This document shows, piece by piece, positions 17,896-27,997 of a DNA stretch of 64,000 bases. The notes beneath the pieces are model-generated. The model was not told the DNA's origin, made no database searches, and saw only the letters and a list, made by a program, of their open reading frames with translations. The position numbers and the translations under genes are program-made. Origin of the DNA: Bacteroidota bacterium (GTDB taxonomy: Bacteria; Bacteroidota; Bacteroidia; UBA4408); contig CAUJCU010000021.1 in NCBI GenBank assembly GCA_963169745.1, forward strand, positions 1 through 64,000, in the 5' to 3' direction. Numbering within the stretch: the first letter of the stretch is position 1; each line of letters starts with the position of its first letter.

Positions 17896-20800
17896 TTACT
17901 TTGTTTTTATAAAATTGATTTAATGATGGAGGAATTGTCTGTAACAACTCTGCCTCTTTTTGTTTCAGCATATTATACTCTAAAAACTGATTTTGGTTAC
18001 GTAAAAATTCATTTTTATGCTCTTGAGACTCTCTCTTTTCATCTAATTCACGCTCTCTCTCAGATTTTTCGGCCTCTAAAAGCCGGGTTAAGATATCTTG
18101 TTGCCGCTTTAGGGTTTCTTGGGTAATTCGTTTGTTTACCAAGTCATTTTCAGTTTTTTCCATATCATCGGTTAGTTTTTGTAACCCTCCATTGCCTTGT
18201 TTCCCGTCTTTATTTAACTGGTCGGCAGCTTTTTGAAGCTCTCTTCTTAAGGCTTCTTGCTGGGCAGCAAGTTTAGCCAACCCTTCACTCATTCCTCCCT
18301 GGCCACCGGGTTTACCTGAACCCTTTTCTTTCCCTTTTTCTCCTTCTTTTCCTTTCTCTTTGGCCATTTGATCTTTTAATTTTTCAATTTGTTTATTTAT
18401 TTGCTCTTGCATACTCTTCATTTTGGCCATTGAGGGTTTACCACCACCGCTTCCTCCGGGCTTTTTACAGCTTCCAGAACCAGGCTTAGAATTTTTATTC
18501 TGCTGTTGCTCTAGTTGCATTTTTTGCAACGATTCACTCAAGAGTAAAGCCAAATTGTTTACGGCTGTCATTACATATTGTCCTCTTGATGCAGCCTCTC
18601 CGGTATTTCGATCTTCCATAAACTTGAGCGTCTTTCCCATATTGCTGTTAATATCGGCTATTTCTCGATTTACTATAGCTTCAATTTTGGGTTGTCTTTT
18701 ACTTAATGCAAATAATGAATCTTCTATTAGTTTGGCATCGTCTTTAATTTTTTTCTGTTGTTGAATTAGCTTAAGGTATTGTGGGTTTGAACGGTCAATA
18801 CTGCTAACTTTAGTCATCAAATCTTCTTGTGCAAAAGATACGGCCAGTAAATTTTCCAATATTTGACGAAGCGCTTGTTCGTCTTCAGCATTGTCTTGCT
18901 CTTCTTGCTGTGCTTGTTTCATTTGGGCACTCATTTTTTGCATTTTATCAGATGCGCTTTTTTGTGCTTTCGATGCCTTTTTATTTTGTTTTTGGTTTAA
19001 CAGATCACTGCCTTCTTGCATATCTTTCTTAATGTCATCTTCCTGATTTTGAGTATCAGGCATTTTCATGGGGTCTTCTAAGTCGTTATTCTTTTTTTGA
19101 ATATCATCTAAATCTTTTTTCAGATCATCAAATTTTTTATTCAAATCGTCTTGTTGTTTCTTTAAATCGTTGTTATCACCTTGTTTTTGTTCAGTTTTAT
19201 CAGCTAGTTTTTTTTGTTCTTCACTGAGTTTGTCTAACTCCTTAATGGCATCATCAAATTTTTGCTCTAACTCCATTTTTTTAAACATTTCTAAAGTCCG
19301 ATCTAACTCCTTTTCCATGTCTTTTGCATCTAATTTCATTTTTTCCAAGGCATCCTGTGTTTTATCCTTATCCATTTGTTGTAATAACTTCTCAAGTTCT
19401 TTAAGCTTCTCCTTCATCTCTTCAGATAAAATGTTTTCCATAAGTTTCTCAATTTGCTGGTGCTTTTCAAGAAACATTTCATCAGGATTTTTAAATTCGT
19501 TTTGTTTTTCAAAATTCTGGTTATAATCTTTTTTTATTTGTTCGGTTTTGTTTTGTAACTCTTTTTGCTTGTCCACAAGGTCTTTCAGCTTTTTTATATC
19601 ATCAAAGTTTAAAGTTTTTTTATCAATAAGCTTTTTGTTAATTTCGTTCATTTCACGCTGTAAATCTTTAGCCTTTTGAGCTGATGCACTAAGTTCTTCT
19701 TTTATTTTATTGTTTTCTTTTTCAGCATTTTGGGCTATTTCTTTTAGAGATGGAGTTTTGTACACTGCCTTTTGTGTTCGGGTTGGCTTAAATCCGTTTA
19801 GCGCATCATTGTCTCTTACTTCAAAATAATATTCGTAAACATCACCTGCCTTAATATTTGCATTATTCAAATCCCAATGAAAAAAGAAGTTGTCATGCAA
19901 GCTGTTTTTGTTTACAGGAAGCGCTATTTTAATTTCTCTTGTATCAGCAATTATTCCCGAATCGGAAGCTGTTTTTCTATAAATAAAATGGAGTGCCGAA
20001 AAACCATAATCATCATTTACATTTCCCTTAAAGTATAGGTGTTTTACTGTGGTGCTGTCCTTGGTCTCATCGGCTTTAATTGTAGGATAGGCATCAGGAA
20101 TTACCTCTATAGTGTAGGCTATTCCCTCTTTGGGTTGCACATACTTGTTACCAGTTTGTAAGCTATATGATTGTGATTGAGTAAAAGTTTTGCGGAATGT
20201 AAATAAATTTTCAACACCCGAGTTTAATTTCTCTTGTTCGCCATTAAAAGAGGTAATAACCGTACTGGTATTTTGTGTTCTTATTGTCCATCGCACTTGT
20301 GTTCCAGAGGGAATAACCAAGTCACCGGTATTGTTAATTTGCTCATTTTTTTTGTTTAAATAAGCCGGATAAGTTAAATCAATGGTAAAATTGAGCAGCG
20401 TAGGATTGGGTAGGGCATTAATGGTATAGGGCTTACTGTAAAACCCATCAGCAAATAAACGGAAATGAATGTTTTTTGGAAGGCTTTTTATGAGGTATTC
20501 AAAATGCAATTTATCCAATTTTTGAAGCTTAAAAAGATTATGGTCTATCTCTATATAAACGGCATCAGGAATTTCGGTTCCGGAAACTTTTACTTTTAGG
20601 TCAAAATCTTGTTGCTGCAACCCTTCTAGTTGATCGTTTTGAATATTAAATGTAAACGGAGCCTTTTTTTCGAAATAGGTTTCATGTTTTACTATGCGTT
20701 TGGTACTTTCGGTAATTATTGAAGGTGAGGCTAAGAATAAGGCAACCAAAATAAATAAAGGAGCCAAGGCGTACTTAAGGTGCTTTTTATTTTGCGATAA

Positions 20801-21247
20801 GTCAATAGCAGCTGTAAAAGGCACTGGTTTAAGAGCAGTAATTTTTTGATTAATGGCAGCCTCAAGTAAATCTTTAGACACAAAGGCATGGCTTTCTTGC
20901 ATTTGCAGTTGAAGCACATTCAGCAATTTATCCTTAACATGAGTAAAGTGAGTTCCTATAATTTCGGCTGCTTGTTGATGGCTAATAACTTTTCCCAATC
21001 GGTATATTTTACCAAGGGGCAACAAAATCCAGATAAATATTACCGAAATGGCAGCTATAATAAATCCATAAAATAAAAATGTTCTTACTCCTGTCCCAAA
21101 ATTCCCGAAATACTCAATAAGATTAAGGCTTAAAAAGGCCAATAATAGTAAAGCGATGCTAAAAATCGATCCTCTAAGAACTAAGTTTTTGTAATATTTC
21201 CTAATAAACTCATCCAGCTTTTGGATAAGCAAATCATAGTTGCTCAT
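17870..21247 (-). CDS. DUF4175 family membrane protein with long coiled coil
   Basis: A 1125-residue protein of the DUF4175 type, common in Bacteroidota. Residues ~25-75 hold two transmembrane helices and another lies near 155-172. A periplasmic beta-rich region of about 300 residues follows, with YFEKKAPFTFNIQND and later YEYYFEVRDNDALNG. From ~500 to the end the protein is a very charged coiled coil (repeated KEL, EKM and QKK patterns), with a Gly/Lys/Pro-rich linker around 930-990. Function is unknown. The charged coil also creates many long but false open frames on the opposite strand. It is followed on the same strand by the RsbW-like gene with a small overlap, so the two may be one unit. 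Confidence 0.85.
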   Translation of the reverse strand: MSNYDLLIQKLDEFIRKYYKNLVLRGSIFSIALLLLAFLSLNLIEYFGNFGTGVRTFLFYGFIIAAISVIFIWILLPLGKIYRLGKVISHQQAAEIIGTHFTHVKDKLLNVLQLQMQESHAFVSKDLLEAAINQKITALKPVPFTAAIDLSQNKKHLKYALAPLFILVALFLASPSIITESTKRIVKHETYFEKKAPFTFNIQNDQLEGLQQQDFDLKVKVSGTEIPDAVYIEIDHNLFKLQKLDKLHFEYLIKSLPKNIHFRLFADGFYSKPYTINALPNPTLLNFTIDLTYPAYLNKKNEQINNTGDLVIPSGTQVRWTIRTQNTSTVITSFNGEQEKLNSGVENLFTFRKTFTQSQSYSLQTGNKYVQPKEGIAYTIEVIPDAYPTIKADETKDSTTVKHLYFKGNVNDDYGFSALHFIYRKTASDSGIIADTREIKIALPVNKNSLHDNFFFHWDLNNANIKAGDVYEYYFEVRDNDALNGFKPTRTQKAVYKTPSLKEIAQNAEKENNKIKEELSASAQKAKDLQREMNEINKKLIDKKTLNFDDIKKLKDLVDKQKELQNKTEQIKKDYNQNFEKQNEFKNPDEMFLEKHQQIEKLMENILSEEMKEKLKELEKLLQQMDKDKTQDALEKMKLDAKDMEKELDRTLEMFKKMELEQKFDDAIKELDKLSEEQKKLADKTEQKQGDNNDLKKQQDDLNKKFDDLKKDLDDIQKKNNDLEDPMKMPDTQNQEDDIKKDMQEGSDLLNQKQNKKASKAQKSASDKMQKMSAQMKQAQQEEQDNAEDEQALRQILENLLAVSFAQEDLMTKVSSIDRSNPQYLKLIQQQKKIKDDAKLIEDSLFALSKRQPKIEAIVNREIADINSNMGKTLKFMEDRNTGEAASRGQYVMTAVNNLALLLSESLQKMQLEQQQNKNSKPGSGSCKKPGGSGGGKPSMAKMKSMQEQINKQIEKLKDQMAKEKGKEGEKGKEKGSGKPGGQGGMSEGLAKLAAQQEALRRELQKAADQLNKDGKQGNGGLQKLTDDMEKTENDLVNKRITQETLKRQQDILTRLLEAEKSERERELDEKRESQEHKNEFLRNQNQFLEYNMLKQKEAELLQTIPPSLNQFYKNKVNEYFNNFN

Positions 21248-21357
21248 AGTGCACCTTCTATCGTTATCTGAATTATAGTTGCTTCAAAGTTAATAAAAAT
21301 AGTACTTTGACGTGTTTATATTATGTTAATGGGAATTCAGAATTAACCGAATTTTTT

Positions 21358-24300
21358 TTAAAGAATAAGTGTAACGATACCTCGTAGCTGGCTATGATGG
21401 CCGTTTACTGTAGTATAATTGAGTTCGTAGTAATACACTGCCTGCGGAAGCTTGTAGCCATTTTGAGTGCCATCCCATTTAAAATCAATATTATCAGAAG
21501 AATAAATGAGCTCTCCCCAACGATTAAATATTTTTATATCGCCCAATTTTATTGTTTCAGAGTGTGCAGCATAAAAGTGGTCATTAAGCCCATCACTATT
21601 TGGGGTAAATGACGATGGAATATAAACCGCTGGGGTTATTTCTTCCTTAAGTTTAAAACGGGCAATTATAGTATCTTCAGCAAGCATTGTAAAGCTTACC
21701 TTTTCATTTAAACTGTCAGGGAAAAATGTATGATGTTTGGACTTCCAGGAATTAAACCTATATGTTTCAAATGGCTTAGCAACTAAATTAACAGTTGTGT
21801 TAACTAATAAACTGTCGCGATAAGGGAAATGACTTATGGAAAGAAAATTGAACTCTACCTCACCGCTTTGCTCCGGAACCGTTACGATAGTTATTTTTTT
21901 ATGTGATAAAGGTTCAAAAATAGCGATAATGGTGTCTGGAAAAGCTATAGTAAAGTTAACATCGGGAGTGAAGTTATCAGGAAGTAAACTATGCTCTTTG
22001 GTAATGAATTTAACAAATTTATAACCATAATTTGGGGTGGCCGAAAGCGAAAAAACATCATTCAAGTTCTGAATAGTTGTTCTGGGATTGGGAGTAACTA
22101 ATACCCCATTGGCCGTTAATAAGCCACCATCAAGAGGTAAAACACCTAAAGTTAATTCATATACCACAATAGGGGCAAACACAGCAATTACCGTATCGGT
22201 GGCCGTTAAGTTAAAAAACACATTAGGGGTACTATCGTTAGGAGTAAAGGTGTGGTGGTTAACAAGGTAATGTATAAACGTATATCCTGGAGCGGCTTGG
22301 GCTGCAAGGTTAAATGGACTATTATTGGGATAAGTGTTTGTAATTGGCAGTGCAGGGGGGGTACTCCCATTTATAGAAACAGTACCGCCTATGGGGGGCT
22401 GGGCAATTACAGTTAGTTGATAGGTAATATCGGGGACAAAATGAGCAATAATGGTATCTGTTCCAGATATGGGGTAGTTTATTGTAGATAGCAGTGTGTC
22501 AGGCCCAAGGTTCGTGTTTTTAATTTCCCAATAGGCAAAACTATACCCGGGCTCAGGTAGAGCAGTTAGTGTGGCCGTAACATTGCCAAAATAACTGTTC
22601 GTATTGGGATATGTTTGAATGGTATTTAGGTCCCACTTTACTTTACCTGAAAGAGGCGGTGTTACATCAACCATTATGGCATAAGGCCCATCAACATCGT
22701 AACAATCAATAATACCTTGTGTTATTACGGAACACCTTCCGGTAATTTGGTCTTTTAATTGTTGTACATGATTTTGCCAAGTATTAATATTCCCACCCCA
22801 ACGGGCAATTTGTCCGGGCATTTCGGGAGCTATATTGGCAACCATACTATCTAAAAAACCGAGGGCATAACTACAACTATAGTAAGAGTTTATTAATTCA
22901 TTATAACGATTAATATACAAAGACTTAAATCCGGGGTTTTCCATCAAGGCATTAAAAATATCAAAATGCCCCATTGAAGGCCCTGCATTTGTAAAGTTAT
23001 TACTTAGGTCACAGGGGTCAGCAGTATAGTTAGTTGTAGGCCATCCAGAATAATTTTGTCCTAATCCCAAAGTGTTATCCATATCCCAATTACAATACTT
23101 CCACTTTACCTTGGGGTTGGCATTGCCGCGCCACCACATGGTGTTCCAGTTTATCCAGTCTGAATTAACAGACCACGTATTCTCAATCATATAATCAATC
23201 ACACTCATTACATCTATTCTATTGGCAGCTTGGTTATAATTAGCCTGGTTGGCCATACTATTGCTGGTAATGAAGTTGTATAAATTAAACCAATCAGCAG
23301 AACTTCCATAACGTACCGTTAAACCACCCCAATAACTTAAAAAATCAAGATCTTTTTCTTCCTGCCCATAGTAGTATTCTGTATAATCGGGGTCAACTGT
23401 TTTTTCTCTTATTTCATAAACGCCCCAATACTGTCCATTAATATATACAATACAACTTTCGCTAGCTCGGTAATCAACATTCAAGTGGGCTCTTTCTCCA
23501 AGAGACTGGATAAAAGCATCTCGAATATGACAACTTGGGCCACCAAATCCGGGATAGTTATCACTAGCTCCTGCTTTTAAAATAACTCTTTGAAACTTTT
23601 GTCTTGTTTTATTGTGAAATATATTATAGTCAAAATCATGTGCATAGCCATATTGATCACGAACTACATAATCAATCCCTTTTTGAGGGAAGGCCCAAGA
23701 GTCGTTGCCATGTTTGTCAGATTCACCGTAACCTTCGAAACGAAAAATACCGCTTTTGTCAAAAAACTCAAAACTGGAAGGCAGGCGCAACCCTCCCCAA
23801 CTCGAAAAAAGTGAAGCGAAAGAACCCCCTAGTGAAACCACAGGCAAGGTGTGTGTAACCCCAATAAAGTACGTGTTTGTTTCAATAAAACTCGGAAGTA
23901 AAGAGCTGTTTGAGCTAAAACTGCGTGCTCTAATAAGTGTTGTTTGTGAAATGTTTAATGGAACTGTATAAGCCGTTGAGGTGGGCAATGGGTCCGAACC
24001 ATCAGTTGTATACCTAATTGTACAGGTAGGGTTACTTACTGTTAAAGAGATTGTTTGTGCTCCGGGGTAAAACCCGGGGGCAATGGAAAATACGGGTTTT
24101 AAGGCATACCCCGAAAAACCGCTAGAATTAGAAGCATTAGGAGTAGGGTTTGTAAAAACACTCCAGGTTAGTGCACCATTAGAAGTGCGCCCATTTGAGT
24201 GATCCAACTGATTAGGCCGAATGGTTATGGAATCAATAATAACGCCCGATGGATTGGCTAATACTACTTCTTCATTACTTGTTTGAGTTAGTTTAAAACT

Positions 24301-24630
24301 GGTATGACTAAACCCACCTGCAACCAAATCACGTCCCGAGGCAAAAAACAATCTAAATCCTCCGGGATTAATAACTCCTGAGGGTATTTGCCATTTGGTA
24401 GGATTGTTTTTATTGTCACTTAGGTAGTAACCGGTTAAATCAACAGCTCCACTACCCGCATTATAGAGCTCTATCCAATCTTCATATTCACTGTAATTAT
24501 CAGTAATAGTATTTTTATTAGCTGCCGAATATTCATTAATAAGCACTTGTGCCTGAACACAAGTAAACATTTGCCCTATATAGAATACAAGCACAAAATA
24601 GAATGACGTAATTTTAAGAATACGATTCAT
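21358..24630 (-). CDS. Large secreted CotH/lamin-tail protein with T9SS type B sorting domain
   Basis: A 1090-residue exported multidomain protein. After the signal peptide (MNRILKITSFYFVLVFYIGQ...) a lamin-tail domain spans about residues 27-145 (INEYSAANKNTITDN, EDWIELYNAGSGAVDLTG). A chitobiase-like C-terminal domain (CTIRYTTDGSDPLPTSTAY) comes next, then a CotH kinase-like domain of ~330 residues with WGVYEIREKTVDPDY and CNWDMDNTLGLG. Four InlB-B-type repeats (about 670-1000; AAPGYTFIHYLVNHH, ATPNYGYKFVKFITK) follow. The end is a gliding-motility-associated type B sorting domain with IFNRWGELIYSSD and KLPQAVYYYELNY. The start at 24630 is preferred to an upstream frame extension to 24663 because the signal peptide begins there. 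CotH activity on a surface target is possible but unproven. Confidence 0.85.
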   Translation of the reverse strand: MNRILKITSFYFVLVFYIGQMFTCVQAQVLINEYSAANKNTITDNYSEYEDWIELYNAGSGAVDLTGYYLSDNKNNPTKWQIPSGVINPGGFRLFFASGRDLVAGGFSHTSFKLTQTSNEEVVLANPSGVIIDSITIRPNQLDHSNGRTSNGALTWSVFTNPTPNASNSSGFSGYALKPVFSIAPGFYPGAQTISLTVSNPTCTIRYTTDGSDPLPTSTAYTVPLNISQTTLIRARSFSSNSSLLPSFIETNTYFIGVTHTLPVVSLGGSFASLFSSWGGLRLPSSFEFFDKSGIFRFEGYGESDKHGNDSWAFPQKGIDYVVRDQYGYAHDFDYNIFHNKTRQKFQRVILKAGASDNYPGFGGPSCHIRDAFIQSLGERAHLNVDYRASESCIVYINGQYWGVYEIREKTVDPDYTEYYYGQEEKDLDFLSYWGGLTVRYGSSADWFNLYNFITSNSMANQANYNQAANRIDVMSVIDYMIENTWSVNSDWINWNTMWWRGNANPKVKWKYCNWDMDNTLGLGQNYSGWPTTNYTADPCDLSNNFTNAGPSMGHFDIFNALMENPGFKSLYINRYNELINSYYSCSYALGFLDSMVANIAPEMPGQIARWGGNINTWQNHVQQLKDQITGRCSVITQGIIDCYDVDGPYAIMVDVTPPLSGKVKWDLNTIQTYPNTNSYFGNVTATLTALPEPGYSFAYWEIKNTNLGPDTLLSTINYPISGTDTIIAHFVPDITYQLTVIAQPPIGGTVSINGSTPPALPITNTYPNNSPFNLAAQAAPGYTFIHYLVNHHTFTPNDSTPNVFFNLTATDTVIAVFAPIVVYELTLGVLPLDGGLLTANGVLVTPNPRTTIQNLNDVFSLSATPNYGYKFVKFITKEHSLLPDNFTPDVNFTIAFPDTIIAIFEPLSHKKITIVTVPEQSGEVEFNFLSISHFPYRDSLLVNTTVNLVAKPFETYRFNSWKSKHHTFFPDSLNEKVSFTMLAEDTIIARFKLKEEITPAVYIPSSFTPNSDGLNDHFYAAHSETIKLGDIKIFNRWGELIYSSDNIDFKWDGTQNGYKLPQAVYYYELNYTTVNGHHSQLRGIVTLIL

Positions 24631-24757
24631 TTTACATTTTTTCAAATGTATAAAACATTTCATACAAATTACTCATATTCAAAATGTTTTAACATGAGCA
24701 ATATACGAATCTTCCTTTTGTCTTGTTAGTATGAAATAAAAATAAAATAAAAAATTC

Positions 24758-25846
24758 TTAAGCTGCCCTACCTACTTGCTTTAGGTGAGTAAGATGCGAT
24801 TTATATGCCGAAAAAACAGTAGGGAACTCTAAATATGTGATATTATGCTCTTTGCAAGTTTCTTGAACAATCTTGTTTATTTTAGGATAATGGATATGGC
24901 AAACCTTTGGAAAGAGATGATGTTCAACTTGATAGTTAAGACCCCCTATAAACCAGGAAACAAACTTATTCTTAGTAGCAAAATTAGCAGTAGATCGAAG
25001 TTGATGTATGGCCCATTCTGTTTCAATTTTTAACAAGGGCGTATCTTCAGTAATTTCGGGGAAATAAGCTCCTTCAACGATATGTGCTAGCTGAAAAACA
25101 ACACTAATCACAAAGCCGGTTACCATAGCAGCCAGGGTATATCCAATAAGGGTATCCCAGAGACCAACTTTTAATATAGGAATAACTAAAAAAAGAATAA
25201 GATATATGACTTTACTTCCCCAAAAAATAATTTGATCTTTTAAGCTCATTTTTTTGATTTTTATTTCCCCTATTTTTCCTGAAAAATACTTGCGATAGTC
25301 AAGCCAAAAAACCCAAAGAATATAGGTTAGTGCATAAAGAAAAGAGGAGTAAATATGCTGAAAACGATGATACCATTTTTTAGGTTGATCCTGACTTACC
25401 CGTATAAAGGGTTTGATGTCAATATCATCATCCATACCTTCAATATTGGTAAAGGTATGATGGTTTTGATTGTGCTTTAAATTCCACATAAATGAACTGC
25501 CTCCCATTAATTCAAGGGAATGCGCCATCATCTTATTTACCCAAGGCTTGCTACTAAAACTACCATGACCCCCATCGTGCATTAAATTAAAACCTATTGC
25601 AGCAAAATTTATACCTAAAAGAAAACATAAAGCCAAGCTTATATAATCATTTTGAGGGGTAAAAAAAACTAATACCACATACAATGCAACGAGTGTAGTA
25701 ACTAAAATAATAGCTTTATAATATAATTTTAAATTACCCGATTGCTTTATCTTATTCTCAGAAAAATAATGGTCAATCTTCTTTTTTAAAGCGTCAAAAA
25801 AGAAACTATTTTTATTATTAAAAGTTGCTTTGGATACGGTAGGCAT
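24758..25846 (-). CDS. Membrane fatty acid desaturase (acyl-CoA/linoleoyl type)
   Basis: A 362-residue integral membrane di-iron desaturase that introduces a double bond in an acyl chain. The three histidine boxes are HDGGH (residues 90-94), HNQNHH (125-130) and QVEHH (306-310). The last, with glutamine in place of histidine, is typical of front-end type (delta-5/delta-6-like) enzymes. Hydrophobic pairs near 45-90 and 200-260 form the membrane anchors. The ATG at 25846 is chosen because a TACTTTTG promoter box at 25863-25870 would start transcription about 13 bases upstream of it; the 28 extra codons of the longer frame would lie before the RNA. It stands alone on its strand. Confidence 0.9.
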   Translation of the reverse strand: MPTVSKATFNNKNSFFFDALKKKIDHYFSENKIKQSGNLKLYYKAIILVTTLVALYVVLVFFTPQNDYISLALCFLLGINFAAIGFNLMHDGGHGSFSSKPWVNKMMAHSLELMGGSSFMWNLKHNQNHHTFTNIEGMDDDIDIKPFIRVSQDQPKKWYHRFQHIYSSFLYALTYILWVFWLDYRKYFSGKIGEIKIKKMSLKDQIIFWGSKVIYLILFLVIPILKVGLWDTLIGYTLAAMVTGFVISVVFQLAHIVEGAYFPEITEDTPLLKIETEWAIHQLRSTANFATKNKFVSWFIGGLNYQVEHHLFPKVCHIHYPKINKIVQETCKEHNITYLEFPTVFSAYKSHLTHLKQVGRAA

Positions 25847-25862
25847 TATAAGTAATTTTTTG

Positions 25863-25870
25863 CAAAAGTA
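25863..25870 (-). promoter_or_regulatory. Promoter -7 box of desaturase gene
   Basis: Minus strand TACTTTTG matches TAnnTTTG. Predicted transcription start is near 25859, with a leader of about 13 bases. Confidence 0.5.
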
Positions 25871-26057
25871 ATCATTTTTTTCAATTTTAAAATTGATTAT
25901 CAGCTTGTTGTTAAACCGCAACAGGCTCAATAAACAACAATATAAAACTTTTTGATGAAATTATCTACTAACTTTTTTGCTGTAAAATAATAGATTCTTA
26001 TTCTTAACAAAACAATTGAATCTTGGGCAAAGTAAAGATACGCAAGGTTTAATTGAT

Positions 26058-26789
26058 CTAATCAATAGCATCAGCTAATTGACGAATCATTTCAGGTTTT
26101 TCTTCCAGTAAATTCCCAACTACAACAATTTGCGCCCCAGCTTTGCAGCAATCACGAATTGTTTTGGCATCTCTTATGCCACCACCAACAATAAGGGGTA
26201 TTTCTATTTCCTGTTTTACAGCATTTATCATTTCGGCAGTAATGGGCTGGCAAGCACCACTGCCCGCGTCCATATAAATAAGTTTTAATCCCAGCATTTG
26301 ACCGGCCAATGCTGTTGCTGCAGCTATTTCAGGCTTATCCATAGGTATAGGCAGGGTGTTACTCATATATTGTACAGAGGTTGTTTGTCCGCCATGAATA
26401 AGCATATATCCAGTTGAAATGCACTCTAGTTGTGCCTCCTTTATAATTGGAGCCGCAAGAACCTGATTCCCGATCAGCATTTCGGCATTTCGCCCCGAAA
26501 TTAATGAAAGGAGCAAAATGGCATCAGCCTGAGAACTAATTTGCAGTGTACTACCCGGAAAAAGAATAACAGGAATATCAGTTTCCGATTTCAATAAAGT
26601 GATACTAGTTTCAAAATTATTTTTACGTAATAAGCTACCACCAACTAATATATAATCTACTCGTTCTGATTGTGCAATTTGATGAGTAAATTTCTTTAAA
26701 CTTTCATCATTGTGTTTATCAGGATCTACTAATACACAAAATTGTTTCTTTTTAGATTGAAGAATTTGGGAATAAATCGCTTTTTTCAT
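26058..26789 (-). CDS. Geranylgeranylglyceryl/heptaprenylglyceryl phosphate synthase family (PcrB/GGGPS)
   Basis: A 243-residue TIM-barrel prenyltransferase that joins a polyprenyl diphosphate to sn-glycerol-1-phosphate, the first step of ether-type lipid synthesis in archaea and of related products in some bacteria. Key signs are LVDPDKH (residues 20-26) near the N-terminus, VDYILVGGSLL, LFPGSTLQIS, YMDAGSGACQPI, and the phosphate-binding VGGGIRDAK and AQIVVVGNLLEE toward the end. This is the family-I/II pattern known from Bacteroidota. The ATG at 26789 is chosen because a TACTTTTG box at 26796-26803 lies directly before it; a TTG three codons upstream would be within the promoter. Product chain length is not deducible. 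Confidence 0.9.
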   Translation of the reverse strand: MKKAIYSQILQSKKKQFCVLVDPDKHNDESLKKFTHQIAQSERVDYILVGGSLLRKNNFETSITLLKSETDIPVILFPGSTLQISSQADAILLLSLISGRNAEMLIGNQVLAAPIIKEAQLECISTGYMLIHGGQTTSVQYMSNTLPIPMDKPEIAAATALAGQMLGLKLIYMDAGSGACQPITAEMINAVKQEIEIPLIVGGGIRDAKTIRDCCKAGAQIVVVGNLLEEKPEMIRQLADAID

Positions 26790-26795
26790 GCTGTG

Positions 26796-26803
26796 CAAAA
26801 GTA
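26796..26803 (-). promoter_or_regulatory. Promoter -7 box abutting GGGPS start
   Basis: Minus strand TACTTTTG matches TAnnTTTG. The predicted transcription start near 26792 leaves about three bases before the ATG at 26789, so the transcript should be nearly leaderless. Confidence 0.55.
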
Positions 26804-27066
26804 ATTCTTTTTAAAGAATACATGAAATAGGAATGGTCATTTAAAAAAATTAAAATGAATTTAATTAAATGGGTTTGAACGCTTAATATTCAAAGCATTG
26901 CAAAAATATTTTTAAATGCTATAAATGGAGAAAGCAAAAAAAGAAAACATTCAGCTATTTTAAATTTGTTCTAAAACTTTTTTACTTGATATTTGTCAGC
27001 AATTTTTATGATAACAATCTGTTTAATTGTGTGATTGAAGTCATAATAAAGTAAATACTAATAATT

Positions 27067-27074
27067 TAATTTTG
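27067..27074 (+). promoter_or_regulatory. Promoter -7 box of cytochrome c gene
   Basis: TAATTTTG matches TAnnTTTG and lies 17 bases before the ATG at 27092. No well-spaced -33 TTTG is seen, so the site is tentative. Confidence 0.45.
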
Positions 27075-27091
27075 CACCAAATCTTTTAGCT

Positions 27092-27580
27092 ATGAAAAAA
27101 ACAGTCTTAATTTTAGCCTTTGCAGTTACAACCTTTTTGATTGGTTGTGGAAATAATGAAAAAACCACCACCACTACTGATGAACAAGCAACTACTCAGG
27201 AACAACCGGCTCCCGAAGCAGAAGCCTATGATGCCCAAAGAGGAGAAGGTAAATATACTGCCGAAAGCCTTGCTCTTACGGATAAACTAGACGCGCCTAT
27301 GGCCAAAAAAGGGGAAGATGCTTTTGGTGTAAAATGTGCCTCATGTCATAAAACATCAGACGAAAAGCTTGTAGGGCCTGGGTTGAAAGATGTTACAACC
27401 CGAAGAACTCCGGAATGGATTATGAACTTTATTACCAATCCCGACCCTATGTTAGATAAAGACCCGGAAGCGCAAGCCATGTTAGAACTATGTCTGGTTC
27501 GTATGCCCAATCAGAATTTGTCTGATGATGAGGCAAGAAATATTTTAGAATTTATGCGTAAGATTGACGGTGTCAAGTAG
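27092..27580 (+). CDS. Class I c-type cytochrome, predicted lipoprotein
   Basis: A 162-residue exported haem protein. The N-terminal lipobox (TFLIGC, Cys19) predicts lipid anchoring on the periplasmic face, and a Thr/Glu-rich linker of ~30 residues follows. The haem c site is CASCH at 82-86. The likely axial methionine is in LVRMPNQNLSDDE (Met138), and the last helix ends EFMRKIDGVK. One haem only. It probably carries electrons in the periplasm, but no oxidase or dehydrogenase gene is next to it. It stands alone, preceded by a TAATTTTG box. Confidence 0.87.
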   Translation: MKKTVLILAFAVTTFLIGCGNNEKTTTTTDEQATTQEQPAPEAEAYDAQRGEGKYTAESLALTDKLDAPMAKKGEDAFGVKCASCHKTSDEKLVGPGLKDVTTRRTPEWIMNFITNPDPMLDKDPEAQAMLELCLVRMPNQNLSDDEARNILEFMRKIDGVK

Positions 27581-27997
27581 TTCTTTTGAACAACAGATAG
27601 CTTTTACAATCGCTAAATGAGCAAATTCTATATGGATTAGTAAAGTGTTTATGAATCATTTTCATAGTTCCATCACGTTTGCTTAATGCTTTAAAAAGAG
27701 ATATATCAACGTAATTACTAAAATATTTATATAGCTTCGGGTAAAGCTATTTCCAAGTGTTTTTTATTTATCGCTGATAAGTGAATAGGCGTTTAAAAAG
27801 GTGAAAATATTATAATGTTGATATAGAGTGCAGATATTGCTTTTCTAAATAAGAAGCTTTAAGTTGTTTGTATCCTAAGTTAAACATATTGTACCGATGC
27901 TTTTTCATAGAGTGCTTTATTGAACAAGATTTACTTCTTTTTGAGCTTATTTTAATATTGTCCCTATAATAGATTTCAATGCTAAAAACGATACATA
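27581..27997. other. Intergenic region with no gene seen
   Basis: This 417-base AT-rich gap lies between the cytochrome and the truncated haemoglobin genes. A small hairpin, ATAGCTT (27731-27737) with AAGCTAT (27744-27750), is visible but has no run of T behind it. I see no convincing gene, RNA or known regulatory site. Confidence 0.5.

Noticed and set aside
18423-19526. Several open frames of 60-118 codons on the plus strand inside the DUF4175 gene
   Set aside because: They are antisense shadows of a Lys/Glu-rich coiled coil, which gives long frames rich in Ser, Phe and Leu on the other strand.
27731-27750. Small hairpin after the cytochrome gene as a terminator
   Set aside because: It is over 150 bases from the stop codon and lacks a run of T.
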